Source: Bacillota bacterium (lineage in GTDB: Bacteria; Bacillota; Clostridia; Oscillospirales; QAMX01). From it: a stretch of DNA of 5,096 nt. The translations under genes were made by a program, and so were the position numbers. The notes below the pieces were generated by a model, which had not been told where the DNA came from, made no database searches, and saw only the letters and a list, made by a program, of their open reading frames with translations. Location of the stretch: NCBI GenBank assembly GCA_029778935.1, contig JAKPBM010000029.1:1-5096 (forward strand), read 5' to 3'. Shown piece after piece: positions 1-5,096 of this stretch (position 1 is its first letter; the number at the start of each line of letters is the position of its first letter).

Positions 1-16
1 GTTGCAAAGCGGAGAA

Positions 17-45
17 AATATACATTCAATTTGAATACAAAGCAA
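17..45 (-). promoter_or_regulatory. Possible promoter downstream of uxaC
   Basis: On the minus strand TTGCTT (45-40) and TATATT (22-17) are 17 bases apart, a fair sigma-A-like pair in a very AT-rich stretch just after the uxaC stop. It would drive a gene beyond the left edge of the window. Support is only hexamer match and spacing, which can occur by chance in AT-rich DNA, and no target gene can be seen. Confidence 0.35.
24..36. repeat. Short inverted repeat, possible operator
   Basis: ATTCAA (24-29) and TTGAAT (31-36) form a perfect 6-base inverted repeat around one central base. It falls inside the spacer of the possible promoter at 17-45, where a dimeric repressor could act. The arms are too AT-rich and short for an intrinsic terminator, and no following U-run fits. 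It does not match any operator I can name with confidence, and chance is a real alternative. Confidence 0.35.
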
Positions 46-50
46 GCTGG

Positions 51-1445
51 CTAAAAGGCGAAATACGCCTTGGCGTTTTCGTAGCTGACCCCCGCCACAA
101 TGGAGGAAAGCAGCTCCCAGTCGTCGGGGTACTCGCCGTTGTCCACCAGGCGGCCGACGAGGTTGCAGAAGATGCGGCGGAAATATTCATGCCGCGGGTA
201 GGAAAGGAAGCTTCTCGAGTCGGTCAGCATGCCGATAAAGGCCGAAAGCAGATTCATGTTGGCCGTGTCGGTCATCTGCTTTTCCATGCCTTCCTTGTGG
301 TCGATAAACCACCAGGCGGAGCCGAACTGGGTCTTCCCCGCCACCCCCGGCGCCGTAAAGCAGCCGCAGAGGGCGATCATGGGGTAGTTGTCCTTGGGGT
401 TTAAGGTGTACAGGATGGTCTTGGGCAGGCCGTAGGTCTGCTCCATGGCGTCTAAAAGGCGGGACAGGCGGAACGCCACCTCGTAGTCGGACATGGTGTC
501 AAAGCCCGTGTCCTTGCCGATGGCGGTGAACATCTTCGTGCTGTTGTTGCGCTGGGCGCCGCAGTGCAGCTGCATGGCCCAGCCCTTTTTGGCAAACAGC
601 CCTGCCAAAACCAGCATGACGCAGGATTTAAACCCGTCCGCTTCCTCCATTGTAAGGGTTCCGCCGTTTAATTTTTTGTCGAAAGCGGCGGAAGCGCCGG
701 CTTCGTTGCCGATGACGGCGGGAAGCTTGCCGAAGTCGTGGTCGGACAGGCGGCAGCCGTTTTCGTGGAAGAACTCGACCCGGTTTTCCAAAGCCTTCAG
801 GAAGTCAGCGAAAGAGCGAATTTCCACGCCGGACGCCTGGGAAAGCAATGCCACATAGTCGGCAAAGTCGTCCCGGTCGATTAAAACGGCCCGGTCGGGG
901 CGGAAAGTGGGCCGGACGGTGCAGTTATGTATGGGGTTGGCGGCGATAGCCCGGTGATGCACCAGCGTGTCCACGGGGTCGTCGGTGGTGCAGATGACTT
1001 CCACGTTGGAACGGGTAATAAGATTTCTGGCGGAGAAGGACGGGTCGGCAATCTGCTCGTTCATCCGGGCAAAGAGCTTTTCGGCGTTTCTGGCCGTAAG
1101 GGGCTCGAAAATGCCGAAATACCGCTGCATCTCCAGATGGGTCCAGTGGTACACCGGGTTGCCGATGGCTTTCTCAATGGTTTTGGCAAAGGCGTAGAAC
1201 TTCTCAAAGTCGCCGCCGTCGCCGGTGATGTACTTTTCCTCCACGCCGGCGATGCGCATCAGGCGCCACTTGTAGTGGTCGCCGCCGAGCCACGCCTGGG
1301 TGATCGAGGCAAAACGCCGGTCGTTTGCGATTTCGGCCGGGGGGAGGTGGCAGTGGTAGTCAATAATCGGAAGGTCTTTCGCCACCTCGTGGAAAAGGGC
1401 CCGGGCCGTTTTTCCCTGTAAAAGGAAGTTTTCATCCATAAACAT
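51..1445 (-). CDS. uxaC: Uronate isomerase (glucuronate/galacturonate isomerase) UxaC
   Basis: This 464-residue cytosolic enzyme of the amidohydrolase superfamily interconverts D-glucuronate with D-fructuronate and D-galacturonate with D-tagaturonate, the first step of hexuronate catabolism toward 2-keto-3-deoxygluconate. Counting from the ATG at 1445, the sequence shows the metal-site HCH in YHCHLPP (30-36), GGDHYKWRLMR (54-64), CTTDDP (152-157), FRPD (181-184), SDHD (234-237), MQLHCGAQRNNS (291-302), GSAWWF (375-380) and the C-terminal block DSRSFLSYPRHEYFRR (409-424). These match the UxaC family along its whole length, and the size is close to E. coli UxaC (about 470). The frame can extend to 1472, but that adds nine residues with no family resemblance. 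The start is 4 bases after the murC stop and its ribosome-binding site is inside murC, so it is probably translated from the mreB-murC transcript. No other hexuronate gene is visible; partners may lie left of the window. Substrate preference cannot be read from the sequence. Confidence 0.96.
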   Translation of the reverse strand: MFMDENFLLQGKTARALFHEVAKDLPIIDYHCHLPPAEIANDRRFASITQAWLGGDHYKWRLMRIAGVEEKYITGDGGDFEKFYAFAKTIEKAIGNPVYHWTHLEMQRYFGIFEPLTARNAEKLFARMNEQIADPSFSARNLITRSNVEVICTTDDPVDTLVHHRAIAANPIHNCTVRPTFRPDRAVLIDRDDFADYVALLSQASGVEIRSFADFLKALENRVEFFHENGCRLSDHDFGKLPAVIGNEAGASAAFDKKLNGGTLTMEEADGFKSCVMLVLAGLFAKKGWAMQLHCGAQRNNSTKMFTAIGKDTGFDTMSDYEVAFRLSRLLDAMEQTYGLPKTILYTLNPKDNYPMIALCGCFTAPGVAGKTQFGSAWWFIDHKEGMEKQMTDTANMNLLSAFIGMLTDSRSFLSYPRHEYFRRIFCNLVGRLVDNGEYPDDWELLSSIVAGVSYENAKAYFAF

Positions 1446-1449
1446 CGGC

Positions 1450-2829
1450 TTACATCTCCTTTGTATCGTCAATCAGGGCGAAGGCCGCCTCGTTGACGTT
1501 GCCCGCCCCGCAGACAAGTATGCAGTCGCCCGGTTTTGCCAGGGTTTTCAGCGCTTCCGCCGCGTCCGCAAGGGAAGGGACGTACAAAGCGTTGGGCACC
1601 ATTTTAGCCAGCGCCTCGGAGTTGACTCCCGGGATGGGAAGTTCCCTGGCGGCGTAAATGTCGGTGACCAGCGCCACGTCCGCCAGTAAAAGCGCTTCGG
1701 CAAATTCCGGCAGGAATGCCTTCGTTCTCGTGTAGGTATGGGGCTGGAACAGGCAGACGACCCTGCTAAACCCCATGGCTTTGGCGGAGCGTAGGGTGGC
1801 GGCCAGTTCCTGGGGGTGGTGGGCGTAGTCGTCCACCACCGTCGCGCCGTTGTACGTTCCCAGCTTCTGGAAGCGCCGGGCGACCCCCGTAAAGCCGGAG
1901 ATGCCGGCGGTCACTTCCTCCGCGGAAAGGCCGTTTTCCAGCAAAGCGGCGGCGCAGGCCAACGCGTTTGCCACGCTGTGCCGGCCGGGGATTTGCAGGG
2001 TGATTCTGCCCAAAGGCGCGCCTTTGCGCAGCAGGGTAAAGGCGCCGTAGCCCCGGTCGAAGGTTACGTTTCCGGCCGTATAGTCGCCTTTTTCAAACCC
2101 GAAGGTGACAATGCGGCCCGAAAGGCCTTTGACGGCGGCAAAAGCGTTTTCATCCTCCCCGTTGACAACGACGATGCCGTTGTCGTTCAGCGCCAGCTGG
2201 GCAAACCGGCGGAAAGAGCCGATAATCTGCTCAAGGCCGGAAAAATAGTCCAGATGGTCTTCGGAGACGTTTAAAATGACGGCCGTCTGGGGGAACAGCT
2301 CCAGAAACGAATCGCAGTACTCGCAGGATTCGGCAACGAAGAAGTCCCGTTTTCCTAAAACGTAGCTGCCGCTGATTTCCGGCAGGATGGCCCCCAGAAA
2401 CGCCGTGGGCTCTTTGCCGGCGGCCAGAAGGGCGTGGGCCGCCATGGCGCTGGTGGTGGACTTGCCGTGGGTGCCGGCGACGCAAATCCTTCTGTCATAG
2501 CCGCGCATCAAAAGGCCCAAAAGGGTCGGGCGCTCAAGAATCGGGATGCCCAGAGCGCGGGCGGCGACGATATCGGGCGAGTCGTCGTGGATGGCGGCGT
2601 TGCGCACAATGAGCGACGCCCCTTCCACCGTTTCGGCAAAGTGGCCGATGGTCACCGGGATGCCCTCTTTCCGCAGCATCTCGACCCGCTCGCCGTCGGA
2701 ACGGTCGGCCCCGGTCACAAACGCACCCTGCCGCTTCAGCTCCAGCGCCAGAGCGCTCATCATGATGCCGCCGACGCCGATAAAGTGCACTCTTTTGTGT
2801 TCCGCAATGGCCCGATCCAGTTCCTGCAT
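1450..2829 (-). CDS. murC: UDP-N-acetylmuramate--L-alanine ligase MurC
   Basis: This 459-residue cytosolic ligase adds L-alanine to UDP-MurNAc with ATP hydrolysis, the first amino acid step of peptidoglycan precursor synthesis. The three Mur ligase domains are visible. The N-terminal UDP-binding domain has HFIGVGGIMMSALA (15-28). The central ATPase domain has P-loop AGTHGKSTTS (118-127), the acidic segment ESCEYCDSF (167-175), EDHLDYF (190-196) and PGRHSVANAL (281-290). The C-terminal domain has RRF (318-320), DDYAHHP (333-339), FQPHTYTRTK (361-370) and GAG (441-443). The ESCEYCDSF and HTYTRTK forms are typical of MurC from Firmicutes rather than MurD, MurE or MurF. Minor departures from common forms are MM in the glycine-rich N-terminal loop, GKS for GKT in the P-loop, Ser for the usual Asn in PGxHN, and GAGN for GAGD near the C-terminus. 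Length is normal and the frame is intact. A GAGG site 8 bases before the ATG at 2829 supports the start. It is probably cotranscribed with mreB upstream. Confidence 0.96.
   Translation of the reverse strand: MQELDRAIAEHKRVHFIGVGGIMMSALALELKRQGAFVTGADRSDGERVEMLRKEGIPVTIGHFAETVEGASLIVRNAAIHDDSPDIVAARALGIPILERPTLLGLLMRGYDRRICVAGTHGKSTTSAMAAHALLAAGKEPTAFLGAILPEISGSYVLGKRDFFVAESCEYCDSFLELFPQTAVILNVSEDHLDYFSGLEQIIGSFRRFAQLALNDNGIVVVNGEDENAFAAVKGLSGRIVTFGFEKGDYTAGNVTFDRGYGAFTLLRKGAPLGRITLQIPGRHSVANALACAAALLENGLSAEEVTAGISGFTGVARRFQKLGTYNGATVVDDYAHHPQELAATLRSAKAMGFSRVVCLFQPHTYTRTKAFLPEFAEALLLADVALVTDIYAARELPIPGVNSEALAKMVPNALYVPSLADAAEALKTLAKPGDCILVCGAGNVNEAAFALIDDTKEM
1456..1462 (-). promoter_or_regulatory. 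Ribosome-binding site for uxaC within murC
   Basis: The minus strand reads AAAGGAG, followed by 10 bases and then ATG at 1445. The motif is part of the final codons of murC, whose last Met and TAA stop follow directly. The site decides the uxaC start: the longer reading frame opening at 1472 begins upstream of this site and has no support, while the next ATG (1439) would have a 16-base spacing. Confidence 0.8.
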
Positions 2830-2844
2830 AACATCCGCCTCTTA

Positions 2845-3876
2845 TTACAGCATTTTTTGAAGTTGACGCCGGCGGGAGAAGTTGATGGACCCCTCCTGCA
2901 TGACGGCGAGATTGTCCAGGGCTTTGCCCGTGCCCAGCGCCACGCAGGAAACGGCGTCGTCGGCGATGTGGGTGGTGATGCCCGTGTGGGACGAGATGAG
3001 CTTGTCAAAGCCGTACACCAGGCTGCCGCCGCCGGTCATGGTGATGCCGTTGGTGGAGATGTCGGCGATGAGTTCGGGCGGCGTGCGCTCGAGCACCGAG
3101 TGGATGGCTTCGATGATGGCGACGGTCACTTCCTCGAAGGCTTCCAGCATTTCGGAGGAGGACACGGTGAACACCTTGGGCAGGCCCGTCATCAAACAGC
3201 GGCCCTTGACGTCCATGGAGATTTCGTCCGGCCGCGGGTAGACGCAGCCCAGGTGGATTTTCAGCTCTTCCGCCGTGCGCTCGCCGATTAAGACGTTATG
3301 CTTGCGGCGGATGTACTTGATGATGGCTTCGTCGAACTTGTCGCCGGCGATTTTAATGGAGCAGGATTCTACAATGCCGCCTAAGGAGATGACGGCGATG
3401 TCCGTCGTGCCGCCGCCGATGTCCACAATCATGTTGCCGCTGGGCTTGGAGATGTCGATGCCGGCGCCGATGGCCGCCGCCACCGGCTCTTCGATCAAAT
3501 ACACCTGCCGCGCGCCGGCCTGCAGGCCCGCGTCGAACACGGCGCGCTCCTCGACTTCCGTGATGCCGCTGGGAACGCAGATGATCACCCGGGGCTTTAC
3601 AATGCGGAAGCCGCAGATTTTTTTGATAAATTCCTTAATCATGCGCTGGGTCAGCTCGTAGTCGGAGATGACGCCGTCGCGCAAGGGCCGGATGGCGACG
3701 ATGTTGCCCGGCGTGCGCCCGAGCATTTTCTGGGCCTCCGCACCCACGGCCAGGATTTTCCCTGTATCTTTGTTTAAGGCAACAACGCTTGGCTCGCGAA
3801 GGACAATGTCCTTGCCCTTGACGTACACCAGGACGGTAGCCGTACCGAGGTCGATGCCGATATCTTGTCCAAACAT
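2845..3876 (-). CDS. mreB: Rod shape-determining actin homologue (MreB/Mbl type)
   Basis: This 343-residue protein is a full-length bacterial actin that forms membrane-associated ATP-dependent filaments and guides the elongasome in lateral wall synthesis. Actin-fold nucleotide motifs are all present: phosphate-1 loop DLGTAT (9-14), EEPVAAAIG (129-137, with the glutamates expected near the catalytic water), phosphate-2 loop DIGGGTTDI (152-160), and adenosine loop MTGGGSL (280-286). GRTPGNIVAIRPL (53-65) and LERTPPEL (262-269) are family signatures. The N-terminus (MFGQDIGIDLG) and segments such as SIKIAGDKFD (173-182) and LDN (320-322) resemble Bacillus Mbl somewhat more than Bacillus MreB, so it may be the mbl paralogue. 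There is no mreC or mreD next to it: murC follows after 15 bases. The ATG at 3876 is preceded by AGGAG with 8-base spacing. The gene ends with tandem TAA stops. Family call is very secure; the MreB versus Mbl name is open. Confidence 0.95.
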   Translation of the reverse strand: MFGQDIGIDLGTATVLVYVKGKDIVLREPSVVALNKDTGKILAVGAEAQKMLGRTPGNIVAIRPLRDGVISDYELTQRMIKEFIKKICGFRIVKPRVIICVPSGITEVEERAVFDAGLQAGARQVYLIEEPVAAAIGAGIDISKPSGNMIVDIGGGTTDIAVISLGGIVESCSIKIAGDKFDEAIIKYIRRKHNVLIGERTAEELKIHLGCVYPRPDEISMDVKGRCLMTGLPKVFTVSSSEMLEAFEEVTVAIIEAIHSVLERTPPELIADISTNGITMTGGGSLVYGFDKLISSHTGITTHIADDAVSCVALGTGKALDNLAVMQEGSINFSRRRQLQKML

Positions 3877-3933
3877 GGTTAAATCTCCTGTTCTTTTGTA
3901 GCAGTGAGCTTGTATTGGTAGTATACGCTATAA

Positions 3934-3962
3934 ATTATACCGTAGTCGCCGCGTGTTTTCAA
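3934..3962 (-). promoter_or_regulatory. Predicted sigma-A promoter for mreB-murC-uxaC
   Basis: On the minus strand TTGAAA (3962-3957) and TATAAT (3939-3934) are separated by exactly 17 bases. The -10 is a perfect match to the vegetative consensus and the -35 differs at one or two positions. No TG extension precedes the -10. Transcription should start near 3927, leaving a leader of about 50 bases before the mreB ATG. The -35 hexamer overlaps the comF stop codon (TGA, 3961-3959), so the promoter sits at the boundary of two transcription units. The AT-rich -10 region stands out from the GC-rich surroundings. I see no intrinsic terminator before it, so read-through from comF may add to mreB expression. 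Confidence 0.8.
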
Positions 3963-4615
3963 TGTTTTTGCGCCGTTTTCGCCGCGGCCAGGCCGGTAAC
4001 GCTTTCCGCCCCTGCAAAAAGCAGGGTTTTCGCCGCTTCCGAAAGGGTTGCCCCGGTGGTCACAATGTCGTCGATGAGCAGAAACTTCTGCCCTTTGCCA
4101 AAGGGAAAGGTTTTGGCCGGCTCATACACGCCGATGACGTTCCCTTTCCGCAGACTGGCCGGAAGCGACGACTGCCGCCGGTTTTCCAAGGTTTTCACAA
4201 GGGTTTCCGCCAGGGGAAGGCCCAAAAGGGACGCCACGTGCCGCGCCAGCTCTTCCGACTGGTCAAACCCCCGCTCTTTTTTGCGCTTAGGGGAGATAGG
4301 GACAAAGGTCACAAAGTCCGCCTGTAAATCCTGCGGCAGGCATTCGGCCATAAAGCGGGCCAGAGGCTTTGCGTAGGGCGGCTTTTTGGAAAATTTCAGC
4401 CGGTGCAGCGCGGAAGCGACAGGCCCCGTATAGGTAAAGGGGGCGTAACATGCTTTTAAATAGGGCAGGTCGAAGGATTTTTTCGCCGCAAAGGGAAGTT
4501 TTAAAAGGCATTCGGGGCAGACGCCGTAATCGTCCCCGGGCAGCGCTTTCCGGCAGGCAATGCACCGGGCCGGGAAAAAGATGCGCAAAAATACGTTTTT
4601 CCACCCGGCAGGCAT
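3959..4615 (-). CDS. comF: ComF family protein (phosphoribosyltransferase-like, competence-associated)
   Basis: This 218-residue protein has the ComF/GntX family architecture. An N-terminal zinc-ribbon-like segment has CIAC (Cys18, Cys21) and CPEC (Cys33, Cys36). A family block FVPISPKRKKERGFDQSE lies at 104-121. A type I phosphoribosyltransferase PRPP-binding motif, LLIDDIVTTGATLSEA, lies at 179-194. In naturally competent bacteria ComF (ComFC) is a cytosolic protein needed for transforming-DNA uptake; its enzymatic substrate, if any, is unclear. Length is usual for the family and all four cysteines are intact. The ATG at 4615 is chosen because GGAGG lies 7 bases upstream and the CxxC ribbon starts soon after. 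The gene begins 2 bases after the helicase stop, so it is likely coupled to recD2. Presence of comF alone does not show that the organism is competent, since the family is widespread in non-competent bacteria. Confidence 0.92.
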   Translation of the reverse strand: MPAGWKNVFLRIFFPARCIACRKALPGDDYGVCPECLLKLPFAAKKSFDLPYLKACYAPFTYTGPVASALHRLKFSKKPPYAKPLARFMAECLPQDLQADFVTFVPISPKRKKERGFDQSEELARHVASLLGLPLAETLVKTLENRRQSSLPASLRKGNVIGVYEPAKTFPFGKGQKFLLIDDIVTTGATLSEAAKTLLFAGAESVTGLAAAKTAQKH

Positions 4616-4617
4616 GT

Positions 4618-5096
4618 TTACACCTCCGCCGCCAGCGACTTCAGCCGCTCGCCCAACCCGCCGTAGCGCTTCTGCCGCCGCTGGTTGGCGACCATGGTGT
4701 GCACCGTTTCGGGGTTGCCTACGATGACAAGAAGCGACCGCGCCCGGGTGATGGCGGTGTAGAACAGGTTGCGGTTTAACAGCCTGGACTGCTTCAGCGA
4801 CGCCACAAACACCACCGCCGGAAACTCGCAGCCCTGGGCTTTATGCACCGTGATGGCGTAGGCGTGCTCCAACTGGTCGAGCATGTCGAATTCGTACTGG
4901 CACAAACGGTCGTCAAAGTCGACGGTGACGGTCTGATCAGCATAGTTTATGCGGCGGATGACGCCGATATCACCGTTGAAGATGCCCTGCCCCTGTTCCG
5001 CCGGCTCCTTGCGCCAAACCATGTCATAGTTGTTTCGAATCTGCATGACCCGGTCGCCTTCCCGGAAAATCACACCCCCGAAGGCCTTCTCCCGCT
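4618..5096 (-). CDS. recD2: RecD2-like ATP-dependent DNA helicase, C-terminal fragment (5' end beyond window)
   Basis: This is the C-terminal part of a superfamily 1B helicase of the RecD2/TraA type, a 5'-3' DNA helicase used in repair and recombination in bacteria lacking RecBC. The frame is open to the right window edge, so 158 residues are visible. An apparent GTG start at 5073 is an internal valine: in-frame codons upstream of it continue the family sequence. Counted from the first complete codon, visible motifs are VMQIRNNYD (16-24) and FNGDIG (39-44), typical of the RecD2 region before the last helicase motifs. Next come VHKAQGCEF (83-91, helicase motif V/Va; many relatives have KSQGSE) and YTAITRAR (112-119, motif VI, with the arginines that contact ATP), then VGNP. 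The Walker A and B motifs lie outside the window. The stop TAA is 2 bases before the comF start, so the two genes are probably cotranscribed. Family assignment is firm; the exact paralogue is not provable from this fragment. Confidence 0.9.
   Translation of the reverse strand, partial: REKAFGGVIFREGDRVMQIRNNYDMVWRKEPAEQGQGIFNGDIGVIRRINYADQTVTVDFDDRLCQYEFDMLDQLEHAYAITVHKAQGCEFPAVVFVASLKQSRLLNRNLFYTAITRARSLLVIVGNPETVHTMVANQRRQKRYGGLGERLKSLAAEV
4623..4627 (-). promoter_or_regulatory. Ribosome-binding site for comF inside the recD2 3' end
   Basis: The minus strand reads GGAGG, then 7 bases, then the comF ATG. The site lies in the last codons of the helicase gene, and the helicase stop codon TAA falls between it and the start. 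This arrangement supports the ATG at 4615 and suggests translational coupling. Confidence 0.8.

Noticed and set aside
927..1421. Plus-strand open frame of 164 codons opposite uxaC
   Set aside because: It is antisense to well-conserved uxaC sequence, has no recognisable motif, and I see no convincing ribosome-binding site for it.
2434..3291. Long plus-strand open frame of 285 codons across murC and mreB
   Set aside because: It lies antisense to two genes with full family motifs. Its translation is rich in Gly, Ala, His, Arg and Asp without domain signatures, as expected from GC-rich antisense frames.
3921..3940. GTATA and TATAC arms around the mreB -10 region, possible operator
   Set aside because: The arms are only five AT-rich bases with a 10-base gap and arise partly from the -10 hexamer itself, so chance is sufficient.
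3877..3958. Possible intrinsic terminator or riboswitch between comF and mreB
   Set aside because: No GC-rich stem followed by a U-run is present, and the leader of about 50 bases has no stable pairing I can find. The segment is explained by the promoter and the mreB ribosome-binding site.
3915..4376. Plus-strand open frames opposite comF
   Set aside because: They mirror the comF coding region, which has intact zinc-ribbon and PRPP motifs on the minus strand; their translations show low-complexity Ser, Arg and Lys bias.
4618..5073. Independent small gene starting at GTG 5073
   Set aside because: The frame stays open upstream to the window edge with RecD2-like residues before it, so this is the tail of a longer helicase gene.
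1..5096. CRISPR array, tRNA, rRNA, insertion sequence or tandem repeat
   Set aside because: Almost the whole window is covered by five conserved genes, and no regularly spaced repeat, transposase motif or tRNA-like fold was seen in the small gaps.

Overview
The window carries five protein genes, all on the minus strand and tightly packed. They read from the right edge to the left: the C-terminal end of a RecD2-type DNA helicase, a ComF-family phosphoribosyltransferase-like protein, an MreB/Mbl-type actin homologue, MurC (UDP-N-acetylmuramate--L-alanine ligase), and UxaC (uronate isomerase). The DNA is GC-rich by eye, with two conspicuously AT-rich islands: the comF-mreB gap and the last 50 bases left of uxaC. 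Gene content, strong Shine-Dalgarno sites and Firmicutes-type motifs (for example the ESCEYCDSF segment of MurC and the Mbl-like N-terminus of the actin homologue) point to a Bacillota bacterium. A GC-rich anaerobic lineage such as Negativicutes is plausible, but that is inference and not proven here.

Layout: recD2 (cut by the right edge, ends at 4618) and comF (4615-3959) are separated by 2 bases and look translationally coupled, forming the distal part of a DNA-metabolism or competence transcription unit. A consensus-like sigma-A promoter follows: -35 TTGAAA, 17-base spacer, -10 TATAAT. Its -35 element overlaps the comF stop codon, and it should start a new transcript about 50 bases before mreB. 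That transcript probably covers mreB (3876-2845), murC (2829-1450, 15-base gap) and uxaC (1445-51, 4-base gap). The uxaC ribosome-binding site lies inside the last codons of murC.

Functionally, mreB and murC belong together: MreB/Mbl filaments organise cell-wall insertion during elongation, and MurC commits UDP-MurNAc to peptidoglycan precursor synthesis. UxaC is an outlier, since it isomerises D-glucuronate or D-galacturonate for sugar-acid catabolism and has no direct role in wall synthesis. Its close coupling to murC is the most unusual arrangement in the window. Left of uxaC, an AT-rich stretch holds a possible promoter with an inverted repeat in its spacer, which may drive a gene outside the window.

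I see no RNA gene, mobile element, CRISPR array or clear intrinsic terminator. The window is mostly ordinary housekeeping sequence and I found no convincing new biological system in it.
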